Assembly: GCA_035765195.1 (NCBI GenBank) | Contig: DASTYC010000038.1 | Span: 1-64,000, forward strand | Source: CALAED01 sp035765195 | Lineage (GTDB): Bacteria; Actinomycetota; Actinomycetes; Streptosporangiales; Streptosporangiaceae | DNA: 64,000 nucleotides | Direction of reading: 5' to 3' | Shown here: piece after piece, positions 47,388 to 56,380 of the stretch | Layout of the letters: each line of letters starts with the position of its first letter | How positions within the stretch are numbered: the first letter of the stretch is position 1 | Position numbers and translations under genes: made by a program | The notes under the pieces: generated by a model | What the model was told of the DNA's origin: nothing | The model's database searches: none | The model's input: the letters and a program-made list of their open reading frames with translations, nothing else

Positions 47388-48797
47388 ATGAGCTATTACG
47401 CGGACAAGATCCCCAACAACGTCGGGCTGGCCGACGATCGGCGCCTGCAGCGGGCGCTGGAGTCGTGGCAGCCGAGGTTCCAGCAGTGGTGGGCGGAGAT
47501 GGGCCCCGAGCTGGCCACCCGTGACGTCTACCTCCGTACCGCGGTGAACGTCGGCCGCGAGGGCTGGGCGCACTTCGGGCACGTCCCCGTCGACGAGTAC
47601 CGCTGGGGGATCTTCCTGGCCGAGCCGCGGCCCGATCGCCGCATCGCCTTCGGCGACCACAAGGACGAGCCGGCGTGGCAGCGGGTCCCCGGCGAGTACC
47701 GCGCCGACCTGCAGCGGCTCATCGTCGTTCAGGGAGACACCGAGCCGGCCAGCGTGGAGCAGCAGCGGCGCCTCGGGTACACCGCGCCGTCGCTGTACGA
47801 CCTGCGCAACCTCTTCCAGGTCAACGTGGAGGAGGGCCGGCATCTGTGGGCGATGGTGTATCTGCTGCACGCCTACTTCGGCCGCGAGGGGCGCGAGGAG
47901 GCCGAGGAGTTGCTGCGCCGCAACTCGGGCAGCGCCGAAGCGCCGCGCATCCTCGGCGCCTTCAACGAGGAGACGCCCGACTGGCTGTCGTTCTTCATGT
48001 TCACCTACTTCACGGACCGGGACGGCAAGTACCAGCTCGGCACGCTGAAGGAGTCCGGTTTCGACCCGCTGTCGCGGACGTGTGAGTTCATGCTGAAGGA
48101 GGAGGCTCACCACATGTTCGTCGGCACCACCGGGGTCGACCGGGTGGTGGAGCGCACCGCGCAGCTGATGGTCGAGCACGACACCGACGATGCCGGTCCG
48201 CACGGGGGGATCCCGCTCGCCGTCATCCAGAAATATCTGAACTTCCACTACAGCGTGAGCCTCGACCTGTTCGGCGGCGAGACCTCGACCAACGTCGCCA
48301 ACTACTTCTCGGCCGGGCTCAAGGGGCGATGGAACGAGGAGCGCCGCGACGACGACCACCGGCTCGTCGATCGCGGCGCCTTCGTCGACGCGGTCGAGGA
48401 CGGCCGGCTCACCAAGGTCGAGGTCGAGGCGCTCACGGCGCTCAACACCGACCTGCGCGCCGCCTACATCGCCGACTGCGAGGGCGGCGTCAAGCGCTGG
48501 AACCGCATTCTCGAAGGCGCCGGCCTGCCCCATCGGCTCGTCCTCCCGCATCGGGCGTTCAACCGGCACGTCGGCGTCTTCAAGAACATCAACGTGTCGC
48601 CGGACGGCGAGGTGCTCAGCGACGAGGAGTGGACGGCGCGCGAGCCGGCGTGGCTGCCGACCGACGCCGACAAGGCGCTCGTGGCCTCACTCATGCGACC
48701 CGTCTACGCGCACGGCAAGATCGCCGGCTGGCTGTCGCCGCCGCGCAACGGGATCAACGGCAAGCCCTTCGACTACGAGTACGTGCACCTGTCGTAG
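47388..48797 (+). CDS. boxB: Benzoyl-CoA 2,3-epoxidase subunit B
   Basis: 469 residues from ATG at 47388. BoxB di-iron oxygenase: the start SYYADKIPNNVGLADDRRLQRALESWQP, ligand regions NVEEGRHLW and LKEEAHHMF, and the C-terminal GKIAGWLSPPRNGINGKPFDYEYV. BoxB converts benzoyl-CoA to its 2,3-epoxide using electrons from BoxA. No boxA or boxC is in the window. The adjacent ligase supplies benzoyl-CoA. Length is normal. Confidence 0.93.
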   Translation: MSYYADKIPNNVGLADDRRLQRALESWQPRFQQWWAEMGPELATRDVYLRTAVNVGREGWAHFGHVPVDEYRWGIFLAEPRPDRRIAFGDHKDEPAWQRVPGEYRADLQRLIVVQGDTEPASVEQQRRLGYTAPSLYDLRNLFQVNVEEGRHLWAMVYLLHAYFGREGREEAEELLRRNSGSAEAPRILGAFNEETPDWLSFFMFTYFTDRDGKYQLGTLKESGFDPLSRTCEFMLKEEAHHMFVGTTGVDRVVERTAQLMVEHDTDDAGPHGGIPLAVIQKYLNFHYSVSLDLFGGETSTNVANYFSAGLKGRWNEERRDDDHRLVDRGAFVDAVEDGRLTKVEVEALTALNTDLRAAYIADCEGGVKRWNRILEGAGLPHRLVLPHRAFNRHVGVFKNINVSPDGEVLSDEEWTAREPAWLPTDADKALVASLMRPVYAHGKIAGWLSPPRNGINGKPFDYEYVHLS

Positions 48798-48850
48798 CCG
48801 CCCGCCGAGCTCTAAGGTGCGGTTGGGGGACGAGAAAGGGGCCGAGCGCC

Positions 48851-50371
48851 ATGTCCGAGGTCTTCAACGCGTGCACCTACCTGCTGGACCGGCATGTCGA
48901 GGCCGGCCACGGCGACCGGGTGGCGGTGACCGGCCCGCGCGGCCGGCTGACGTACGCGGAACTGCTGGACCGGGTCGAGCGGGTGGCCGCCGGACTGCGG
49001 GCGCTGCGGACGCGGCCCGAGGAGCGGGTGCTGATCTTCATGGCCGACGGTCCCGACATGATCGCCGTCATCCTCGGGGCGATGCGGATGGGCGCCGTCC
49101 CCGTGCCGGTGTCGACCATGCTGTCGGCCGCCGAGTTGACCGCCCTGCTCCGCGACTCGCGGGCCCGCACGCTCGTCGCGAGCCGGGAGTTCGCGGCGAC
49201 CGCCGAGGCGGCGGCGCGGCAGGCGCCCGAGCTGGCCGGAGTCATCCTCGACAGCGCCGGGCTGGCGAGCTCCGACAGCACCTCCGGCGCCGACGTCTAT
49301 GCCACGAGCCCCGACTCGATCGCGCTGTGGCTCTACACCTCGGGCACCACCGGCCGCCCCAAGGCCGCGATGCACCGGCACGCCTCGATCCGCTCGGTCA
49401 TGGAGACCTACGGCACGCAGGTGCTCGGCATCCGGCCCGACGACCGCTGCCTGTCGGCATCGAAGCTCTTCTTCGCCTACGGCCTGGGCGCGTCGTGCCT
49501 GTTCCCGCTGGCGGCGGGGGCCTCGGTGTCGCTCGAGCCGGCGCGCTCCACGCCCGACGCGATCGCCGCCCGGGTCGCCGCCGACCGGCCGACCCTGTTC
49601 TTCGCCGTGCCGACCTTCTATGCCGCGCTGCTGAACGCCGACCTGCCCGCCGACACGTTCGCCTCCGTACGCCAGGCCGTCTCGGCGGGCGAGCCGCTGC
49701 CCGCGCGGATCTACGAGCGGTTCCTCGACCGGTTCGGCGTGGAGATCATCGACGGGCTCGGCTCGACCGAGGCGCTGCACATCTTCCTGTCCAACCGGCC
49801 GGGGCAGGTGCGTCCGGGCACGACCGGCCTGCCGGTGCCCGGCTACGAGCTGCGCATCGTCGACGACGCGGGCGCCGACGTCGCGGCCGGCGCTCCGGGG
49901 CACCTCATGGTGCGCGGCGACTCGATCGCGACCGGCTACTGGTGCCGTACGGAGACGACACGACAGGTGTTCCAGGGCGAGTGGCTGCGCACCGGCGACA
50001 CCTACGCCACCGATCAGGACGGATACTTCCACTACCTCGGCCGATCCAACGACATGATCAAGTCGAGCGGCGTGTGGGTCTCACCCACCGAGGTCGAGGA
50101 GCGGCTGCTGCGGCATCCCGAGATCGCGCAGGCCGTCGTGGTCGGCGCCGGCGACGCCGATGGCCTGGAGAAGCCCGTCGCCGGAGTCGTCCGGACCGAG
50201 GGCAGCAAGCTCGCCGCCGAGGAGATCCTGGAGTTCTGCCGCGAGGGGTTGCCCGCGTTCAAGCGGCCGCGCGCGGTGCTCTTCCTCGACACCGTGCCGA
50301 CCACGGCCACCGGCAAGGTGCAGCGGTTCGTGGTCAAGGAGATGGCCAAAGACGTCCTGTCGCCCGGCTGA
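48851..50371 (+). CDS. bclA: Benzoate-CoA ligase family protein
   Basis: 506 residues from ATG at 48851. ANL-superfamily adenylate-forming ligase: YTSGTTGRPKAAMHRH (phosphate loop), DGLGSTEALHIF, GEWLRTGDTY, and the C-terminal lysine in TTATGKVQRF. FNACTYLLDRHVEAGHGDRVA is typical of BadA/BclA benzoate-CoA ligases. Activates benzoate to benzoyl-CoA with ATP. It follows boxB after 53 bp, so the two form a benzoate-activating operon. Confidence 0.9.
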   Translation: MSEVFNACTYLLDRHVEAGHGDRVAVTGPRGRLTYAELLDRVERVAAGLRALRTRPEERVLIFMADGPDMIAVILGAMRMGAVPVPVSTMLSAAELTALLRDSRARTLVASREFAATAEAAARQAPELAGVILDSAGLASSDSTSGADVYATSPDSIALWLYTSGTTGRPKAAMHRHASIRSVMETYGTQVLGIRPDDRCLSASKLFFAYGLGASCLFPLAAGASVSLEPARSTPDAIAARVAADRPTLFFAVPTFYAALLNADLPADTFASVRQAVSAGEPLPARIYERFLDRFGVEIIDGLGSTEALHIFLSNRPGQVRPGTTGLPVPGYELRIVDDAGADVAAGAPGHLMVRGDSIATGYWCRTETTRQVFQGEWLRTGDTYATDQDGYFHYLGRSNDMIKSSGVWVSPTEVEERLLRHPEIAQAVVVGAGDADGLEKPVAGVVRTEGSKLAAEEILEFCREGLPAFKRPRAVLFLDTVPTTATGKVQRFVVKEMAKDVLSPG

Positions 50372-50467
50372 CCCGGGCCGGCCCGACAGGTTGATCATGA
50401 TAATGTCGTGACGCAGGGCAATGCCGTGCTTGGCTGCGGTTTTCCGCAGGTGGGAGGGCTCCTTTCC

Positions 50468-51316
50468 GTGCTCGATGGCCATCTGCTCGTCGACGCGCAC
50501 ATGCATCCCGCCCAGCTGCCCACCCTCAAGCCGGCCTGGCACACCTGGGCGCAGAACTTCGGCGACAGCGGCGTGCTGGAACGGGTCTACGACGGCGACG
50601 GCACCATCGTGCCCGAGCGGTTCGTCGAACTGCTCGACGAAGAACACGTCGACATCGGGTTGCTGCTGTGCGAATACAGCCCGAAGGTCACCGGCACACA
50701 GCCCATCGAGGATCTGTTGCCGCTGGTCAAACACGATCCGCAGCGGCTGCGTCCGATCGCGAACCTCAACCCGCACCTGCACTACCCCGTCGCGGAGGAG
50801 GTCGAACGGCAGCTCGACCTCGGCGCCGTCGCCCTCAAGATCCATCCCGTGCACGGCGGCTTCGCCGCCAACGACCGGGCGCTGTATCCCGCGTACGAGG
50901 TGTGCCGCCAGCGCGGCGTCCCGGTGGTGGTGCACTGCGGCACCAGCACCTTCCCCGGCTCCATGAACAGCTACGCCGACCCGATCCTGCTGGATGAGGT
51001 GCTGCGCGACTTCCCCACGCTGAACGTGGTACTCGCGCATGGCGGCCGCGGCTGGTGGTATGACGCGGCGGCGTTCCTCGCGCTGTCCCGCGACACGGTG
51101 TGGATCGAGCTGTCCGGGCTGCCGCCGCGGCGGCTGCCCGAGTACTACGCCCGGCACAATTTCGCCCGCCTGGCGCGCAAGTTCATCTTCGGGACCGACT
51201 GGCCGGGGATGCCGGGGATCGCCGTCAACGCCGCCGCGGTCGCCCGGCTCTGCCCGGACGACGAGGTCGCCGGACTGGTGCTCGGCGGCAACGCGACGCG
51301 CGTTTACCGGCTCTGA
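50468..51316 (+). CDS. Amidohydrolase-2 family TIM-barrel hydrolase/decarboxylase
   Basis: 282 residues from GTG at 50468 (GGGAGGG 9 nt upstream); the frame extends back to 50408. Metal-binding landmarks: VDAHMHP near the N-terminus, ALKIHPVHGG, VVVHCGTSTFPG, LAHGGRGWW and FGTDWPGMPG. Family members are hydrolases of lactones or decarboxylases of aromatic acids. Position after boxB-bclA suggests work on a ring-cleavage intermediate or aromatic acid, but the substrate is unknown. Confidence 0.85.
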   Translation: MLDGHLLVDAHMHPAQLPTLKPAWHTWAQNFGDSGVLERVYDGDGTIVPERFVELLDEEHVDIGLLLCEYSPKVTGTQPIEDLLPLVKHDPQRLRPIANLNPHLHYPVAEEVERQLDLGAVALKIHPVHGGFAANDRALYPAYEVCRQRGVPVVVHCGTSTFPGSMNSYADPILLDEVLRDFPTLNVVLAHGGRGWWYDAAAFLALSRDTVWIELSGLPPRRLPEYYARHNFARLARKFIFGTDWPGMPGIAVNAAAVARLCPDDEVAGLVLGGNATRVYRL

Positions 51317-51343
51317 CCGGTCGAGCACCGCCGCGGTGGGCGA

Positions 51344-52396
51344 TCAAGAGACCTGGACTGAGGCGAGAACCTGGTCGACGTCCCCCTGGTTGGGGAAGGT
51401 GTCCGGGACCGAGATCCACAGCAGGCCCAGCCGGCGGTCGCCGAGGTCGAGCACCAGGACCGCCACGGTGTCGGCGGAGAACTTCCAGTCGCGGGCCGCG
51501 GCGTCGGTGAACTCGAGCCGGAAGCGCTCCAACCAGCCCTGCCGACCGCCGACCTGGTACGGCCCCGAGGAGATGGTCGTCCTGCGGTTGGCGAGGTTGA
51601 AATGCTCGCGCAAGATCCGCTGGGTGACGCGCCGACCCGGCACCGACAGGTTCCGGGGATCGGCGTACCCGACGGTCTCATCCGGCCGCAGCGAACCCGA
51701 CAGGCTGGTCGCGTTGAAGCTCTCGTACTGCTCGAACGGCGCCTGAACGACCGAGACCTGGCCCGCGCTGAAGTAGTCGGGGCGCAGCCAGCCGCCGCTC
51801 GCGGGCGTCCACGGTGAGCCGAGCCGGGCGTAGGAGATGCCCAGCTTGAGGTCGGTGATCCGGCCGGTGACCGCCGAGCGGGTCGCCGGCACCGCCGAAG
51901 CCTCGGGGCCGGACGTGCTCGGCGCCGACGACGGGATCGCGGACGGGGCCCGGGGCGGCGGCGCGGCGACCCCGCCGTCACCGCTATCGCCGCCTCGCAG
52001 GACGAACACCACGACCGCCGCGACGACAATGGTCACGAACAGGCCGACGCCGCCGATCACCCATGGCGGCACGCCGTTGCGGGTCTTCGCGGGCGGCGGC
52101 TGGTATCCGAATGGCGGCTGCCGGCCGTAACCGACCGCGGGCCGCTGTCCGTACGCCGGCCCCGGCTCCGGTACGCCGGGCGCGAACTGCTGCTGACCGG
52201 GCGCGGCGACGGGCTGGTGCGGCCCCATCGGCGGGGGCTGCCCGCCGTACGCGGACGCGGGTGCGGGCTGCGGCGCCTGCGCCGCGGGCTGGGTCGCCTG
52301 CGTCCACTGCCGGCCGTCCCACCAGCGCAGTAGTCCCGGGGCGCCGTACGGATCGGGAAACCACCCGGGAGGAGAGGGAGCGGACACGTCGGACAC
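51344..52396 (-). CDS. DUF2510 membrane-anchored protein
   Basis: 350 residues from ATG at 52396. N-terminal DUF2510 (PGWFPDPYGAPGLLRWWDGRQWT), a Pro/Gln/Gly-rich cytoplasmic stretch to about 105, one transmembrane helix (VIGGVGLFVTIVVAAVVVFVL), a Pro/Ser-rich linker, then an extracellular domain of about 170 residues with no family I can name. Probably a cell-envelope protein. Convergent with the amidohydrolase gene. Confidence 0.85.
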   Translation of the reverse strand: MSDVSAPSPPGWFPDPYGAPGLLRWWDGRQWTQATQPAAQAPQPAPASAYGGQPPPMGPHQPVAAPGQQQFAPGVPEPGPAYGQRPAVGYGRQPPFGYQPPPAKTRNGVPPWVIGGVGLFVTIVVAAVVVFVLRGGDSGDGGVAAPPPRAPSAIPSSAPSTSGPEASAVPATRSAVTGRITDLKLGISYARLGSPWTPASGGWLRPDYFSAGQVSVVQAPFEQYESFNATSLSGSLRPDETVGYADPRNLSVPGRRVTQRILREHFNLANRRTTISSGPYQVGGRQGWLERFRLEFTDAAARDWKFSADTVAVLVLDLGDRRLGLLWISVPDTFPNQGDVDQVLASVQVS

Positions 52397-52474
52397 ACTA
52401 GAGCAAAAGCCAACTCCGGATATCGCAATTGCCGGGCGGCGCGGTCGCTCGTCTCAGGTCGGCGGAGTCGCCCC

Positions 52475-52696
52475 TCAGCCGGCGGAGTCGCGCTGGCGCT
52501 GCCAGATCGCGACGCACTCGGGGCAGGTGTCGGGCGGCGGCGTGGGCGAGGATTCTCCGCGCACGATCGTGCGCACGCCGCAGTAGGCCACTACGGCCGT
52601 GCCGGCCGCCCGCGCCGGCGGCGGGTAGCCGTGCACCATCGGCTCGGCTGTCGTGCTGATCGACCGGGCGTCGAACTCGGTCGCCGTCCGCCACAT
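52475..52696 (-). CDS. Small conserved-looking Cys protein
   Basis: 73 residues from ATG at 52696 (GGGGTG upstream). The C-terminal part has AYCGV and TCPECVAIWQ, with the CxxC spacing of a zinc ribbon, and an MVHGYPPP segment that may supply a His. No function recognised. It precedes the DUF2510 gene by 78 bp in the same direction. Confidence 0.65.
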   Translation of the reverse strand: MWRTATEFDARSISTTAEPMVHGYPPPARAAGTAVVAYCGVRTIVRGESSPTPPPDTCPECVAIWQRQRDSAG

Positions 52697-53099
52697 CACC
52701 CCACTACGGTAACCGGACCGCGCAAGTAATCCGACCCACCGGGCCCGCCGTCCGAGTGTCGGCCCGATCACTTCCACCTCCGGCCATCTCACGGCCACCT
52801 CGCGCGACGGAGGGCGCGACGGAAGGACCGGCAGAGGGACCGGCCAACCGCCGAGCCGGCGGACAACTTCTCCGGCAAGTCGCGTTATCACGGGAAATGT
52901 CGTCGGCAAGCATGCGCGTGCCGCGCCGACGCGGCGCCGGCGCGGCACGCGGCATCGGCGTCGGCGGCGTCCGCAGGTTGCCGAGCACCTGCGCGGAGCG
53001 GATGCCGCCGTACGCCGAGGTCGCCGCGCGGCCTCCCGGCCGGCCCAACCGACCCGACGGAGCCGGCCGGTGCGGGGGCCGCGGGCGAGATCTCCTCAG
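52697..53099. other. 403-bp intergenic region without a clear gene
   Basis: GC-rich sequence between the small Cys protein and the second DoxX gene. Frames on both strands lack recognisable composition or start signals. The only structure I see is an inverted repeat GTGCCGCGCC (52918-52927) with GGCGCGGCAC (52939-52948), a 10-bp stem without a T-run. Confidence 0.5.
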
Positions 53100-53633
53100 C
53101 TAGTCACGGATGACGAGCATGACGATGCCGCTGATCACACCGAGGACGACGGCCACCGCCACGCCGCCGGCGCGGCTGCGGAACCACTCCCTGTTGCGGT
53201 CCAGCGCGTACGCGCCGGCCCCGGTGATCGTCAGCGCGAGCACCAGGAAGATCAGGACGAACTCGTACTCGTAGCCGTCGTCGGCGACCCAAAATCCCGC
53301 GGAGCTCTTGACCCACGCCGCGTTCATCATGTCGCCGATGATGATCGCCGCGGCCAGCGGGATCATGAAACCGAGCATCAGCATCGCGCCGGCGGCGAGT
53401 TCGACGATCCCGGCGACGATCGCCAGTTCCTCGCCGGGCTTGTACCCGACGGACTCGAAGAACGCGCCGGTTCCGTCGATGCCGCCCTGGCCGAACCAGC
53501 CGAACAGCTTGCCGGTCCCGTGCCCCACGAACAGGCCGCCGACGATCAGCCGGACGACCAAGAGGCCGAGATCGGTTCCCAGCGGCACGCTTGTGGTCCG
53601 GCCGCGCACGCGCGAACGGGTTTCTGCAGCCAT
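53100..53633 (-). CDS. DoxX family membrane protein (second copy)
   Basis: 177 residues from ATG at 53633. Four or five hydrophobic segments: LGLLVVRLIVGGLFVGHGTGKLFGWFGQGG, AIVAGIVELAAGAMLMLGFMIPLAAAIIIGDMMNA, EFVLIFLVLALTITGAGAYALD, and a terminal helix GGVAVAVVLGVISGIVMLVI. Paralog of the DoxX protein at 46191, with the same GHG-KLFG and ALD landmarks. It lies downstream of the oxidoreductase gene on the same strand after 123 bp. Confidence 0.87.
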   Translation of the reverse strand: MAAETRSRVRGRTTSVPLGTDLGLLVVRLIVGGLFVGHGTGKLFGWFGQGGIDGTGAFFESVGYKPGEELAIVAGIVELAAGAMLMLGFMIPLAAAIIIGDMMNAAWVKSSAGFWVADDGYEYEFVLIFLVLALTITGAGAYALDRNREWFRSRAGGVAVAVVLGVISGIVMLVIRD

Positions 53634-53756
53634 CGCAGGCCCTCCTCGTTGACACCGCTCCTTACCCGGGTCTACGGGTCAGCCGCCCGCACCGGATTCG
53701 CCCGGCGTTGACAAGATTTTTGGGATTGTTGGACACATCGCCGTGACCGTTACGCG

Positions 53757-55358
53757 TCAGCGCCGGAACCTCGCACGGCGCCGGTCGGCCATGACCTGAC
53801 GGACGACGTTGCGGCCGGGGATGCCGGTGACCCCTCCCCCGCCGTGCGTGGCGGATCCGGCCTGGTACAGGCCCCGGATCGGCGTGCGCAGATCGGCGTA
53901 GCCCGCCGCGGGCCGGGCGTGAAAGAGCTGGCCGGGGGTCAGCTCGCCGTGGAAGATGTTGCCGCCGACCAGGCCGTACTCGTGCTCCATGTCGTACGGC
54001 CCGATGATCTGGCGATGCAGGATCGAGGCTGTGAAGCCGGGCGCGACCGTCTCCATCCGGGCGATCAGCCGGTCGGCGTACGCCTCCAGTTCGGCGCGGT
54101 GCGGTTCGGCCCGCCACTGGTGCGGGACCCACTGGCTGAACATCGACACGACGTGCTTGCCGGCCGGCGCCAGCGAGTCGTCGAACACGCTCGGAATGCA
54201 GATGTCGGCGAAGGGCAGCCGCGCGGCTCGCCCCGCCACCGCGTCCTGAAAGGCGTCTTCGATCTCGTCGATGGAGTCGGCCAGCACGATCGTCCCGCCG
54301 TGCGCCCGCGGATCGTAGCCGGGCTTGGCGGTGAACTCGGGCAGCCGGTCGACGGCAAGGTTGATCTTCACGGTGCCGCTGCGCGTCTTCCACCGCTCGA
54401 TCTCGGCCACGAAGTCGGCCGGCAGGTCGCGGCGGTCGAGCAGCCGCAGGAACGAGATCCGCGGATGCGCTGTGGTGATGACCGTGCCGGCGCGCAGCTC
54501 GGCGCCGCTGTCCAGCGTGACGCCGATCGCCCGGCCGTCCCGCACGTCGATGCGCGCGACGGGGGCGGCGGTACGGATCTCGGCGCCGAACGACCGTGCC
54601 GCGGCGGCCAGCGCACGGGTCACGCCGCCCATGCCGCCCCGCGGGAAGCCCCACGCGCCGACCTGTCCGTCGCCCAGATCGCCGACGTGGTGGTGCAGCA
54701 TGACGTAGGCGGTGCCGGCCGAGCGCGGCCCCGCCCACGTGCCGATCACGCCGGACACCGACAGCACGCCGCGCAGCGCGTCGGACTCGAAACGCTCCTC
54801 GACCAGGTCGGCGATGCCGGCGGTGAGCACGCGGGTGATGTCGACGGCGGAGCGTACGTCGACCGACCGGCCGAGCCGCCGCAGCAGTCCGGCCTGGCGC
54901 AGCAGATCGGCCGGGCGCCGGGACCCGATCTTGGGCGGGATCTGGTCGAGCAGCGGCCCCAGGATCCGCCCCAGCCCCGCCATCCAGGAGTCCCACGCGG
55001 GATAGGCGTCGGCGTCCTTGGCGGAGAACTTGGCGATCTGCTCGCGGCGCGCCGCGGGCTCGGGCGGCAGTTGCAGGTAGCGGCCGTCGGCGCGGGGCGC
55101 GAAGTACGGGCCTTGCGGGTAGATGTGATAGCCGTGCCGGACCAGGTCGAGGTCGGTCACCAGCGCGGGCGGCAGCAGGCTCACCACATACGACAGCGAC
55201 GTGACGGTGAAGTCGGGGCCGAACGGATGCTCGCTCACCGCCGCGCCGCCGACCACCTCGCGCGCCTCGCACACGCAGACGCGGAGCCCGGCCTTGGCCA
55301 AATAGGCGGCGGCCACCAGACCGTTGTGGCCGCCGCCGACCACGACGACGTCGTACAC
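53757..55358 (-). CDS. Phytoene-desaturase-like FAD oxidoreductase (PYROXD2 type)
   Basis: 533 residues. GTG at 55358 is chosen because GGGGAGGAG lies just upstream. N-terminal dinucleotide fold VVVVGGGHNGLVAAAYLAKAGLRVCVCEAR, substrate-region GGAAVSEHPFGPDFTVTSLSYV, and the C-terminal LYQAGSATHGGGGVTGIPGRNVVRQV that closes the FAD site. It belongs to the carotenoid desaturase/PYROXD2 group, usually annotated without known substrate. No carotenoid genes are near. Confidence 0.85.
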   Translation of the reverse strand: MYDVVVVGGGHNGLVAAAYLAKAGLRVCVCEAREVVGGAAVSEHPFGPDFTVTSLSYVVSLLPPALVTDLDLVRHGYHIYPQGPYFAPRADGRYLQLPPEPAARREQIAKFSAKDADAYPAWDSWMAGLGRILGPLLDQIPPKIGSRRPADLLRQAGLLRRLGRSVDVRSAVDITRVLTAGIADLVEERFESDALRGVLSVSGVIGTWAGPRSAGTAYVMLHHHVGDLGDGQVGAWGFPRGGMGGVTRALAAAARSFGAEIRTAAPVARIDVRDGRAIGVTLDSGAELRAGTVITTAHPRISFLRLLDRRDLPADFVAEIERWKTRSGTVKINLAVDRLPEFTAKPGYDPRAHGGTIVLADSIDEIEDAFQDAVAGRAARLPFADICIPSVFDDSLAPAGKHVVSMFSQWVPHQWRAEPHRAELEAYADRLIARMETVAPGFTASILHRQIIGPYDMEHEYGLVGGNIFHGELTPGQLFHARPAAGYADLRTPIRGLYQAGSATHGGGGVTGIPGRNVVRQVMADRRRARFRR

Positions 55359-55438
55359 CGCGGCTCCTCCCCTATCGCGCTGATCAGTACGCATCGTACG
55401 GAACCGTACGGGGAAGGCGCGGAACAGACGGCTCTCGC

Positions 55439-56224
55439 CTACCAGTGCGGTGGGAACATGCGGCCGCCGATCGGCAGCACCCGGACCGCGGCCTCGGTGA
55501 TGGCGTCGACCTGCGCCGCGGTGTAGTAGGCGTGCCGATGGCGGGTCAGCCGGCCGGGTATCCGATGCGGCCGCAGCACCACGATGCCCTCCACGGCGAT
55601 CGGATTCCAGGGGAGCTTGCCGCCGTGCACGACCACGAGCGGAAGCGTGCGAATCTCGGTGCGCAGCTCACGAGACAGCAGTTCGGCCACCTGGCGGGCC
55701 CGGTCGCGCAGTTCGGCGGTGGTCCGCGTGGCGACGGACTTGCCGATGAACAGCTTGTCGTCGTAGACGGACAGCTCGGTGTCCGGGGACCAGGCCTCGT
55801 TGTGAACCAGCCACACGCCGGTCGGCCCGATCACGAGCTGGTCGACCGTCCCGTGATCGGGCACGCTGCGCGCGTGCAGGACCCGATAGCCGCGCAGCTC
55901 CACGGTGAGCCGGAGGATGCGCGCCATGCGCCGGTCGCCGCGCTGTCCCCTGCGCCAGACCGCGGTCGCGGCGTGCCGCCGCCAGTGGTAGATCAAATCC
56001 ACGCCCGCCGCCGCGGCGGCCAAGAGGACGCCGATGCCCACGGACGCCAGCCTGGCGCCGACCACGAGGGCGACGAAGGCGATCGCCCCGCGGATGCGCA
56101 GGCGCTTACGGCGGTCCTTGAACCACAGCTGCTCGTACACCGCCTGCGGGGAGTGCCCGGCATATGCCGGATTATCCCGAAAGTAAAAGGACTGCCCTAA
56201 CAAGGCAGAATCTCCCGAAGTCAA
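55439..56224 (-). CDS. NERD (nuclease-related) domain membrane protein
   Basis: 261 residues from ATG at 56224. Two adjacent hydrophobic segments at about 45-80 (AIAFVALVVGARLASVGIGVLLAAAAAGVDLIYH) precede a NERD domain (about 90-200: QRGDRRMARILRLTVELRGYRVLHARSVPDHGTVDQLVIGPTGVWLVHNEAW). NERD resembles a restriction-endonuclease fold; many actinobacterial members have no known role. It follows the MFS gene after 156 bp. Confidence 0.82.
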   Translation of the reverse strand: MTSGDSALLGQSFYFRDNPAYAGHSPQAVYEQLWFKDRRKRLRIRGAIAFVALVVGARLASVGIGVLLAAAAAGVDLIYHWRRHAATAVWRRGQRGDRRMARILRLTVELRGYRVLHARSVPDHGTVDQLVIGPTGVWLVHNEAWSPDTELSVYDDKLFIGKSVATRTTAELRDRARQVAELLSRELRTEIRTLPLVVVHGGKLPWNPIAVEGIVVLRPHRIPGRLTRHRHAYYTAAQVDAITEAAVRVLPIGGRMFPPHW

Positions 56225-56380
56225 TCAATGGGTCAGCGCTGTATCCGATTTGCCCCGGCCCAAGCGGAAGAAACCGACAGGAGAGCATTTTGTGCCAGGA
56301 TGGTGATCCCATGCCCGGAGTAGGCCAAACACCCCAGACCTGGGTGCCCGGGTGCCCGGCGTGGCGGCGGTTCGGGCGGC

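Noticed and set aside
52756..53103. 115-codon plus-strand frame in the intergenic region
   Set aside because: Low-complexity Arg/Gly/Pro composition, no ribosome-binding site, no recognisable family.
53844..55526. 560-codon plus-strand frame
   Set aside because: Antisense to the PYROXD2-like oxidoreductase; shadow composition.
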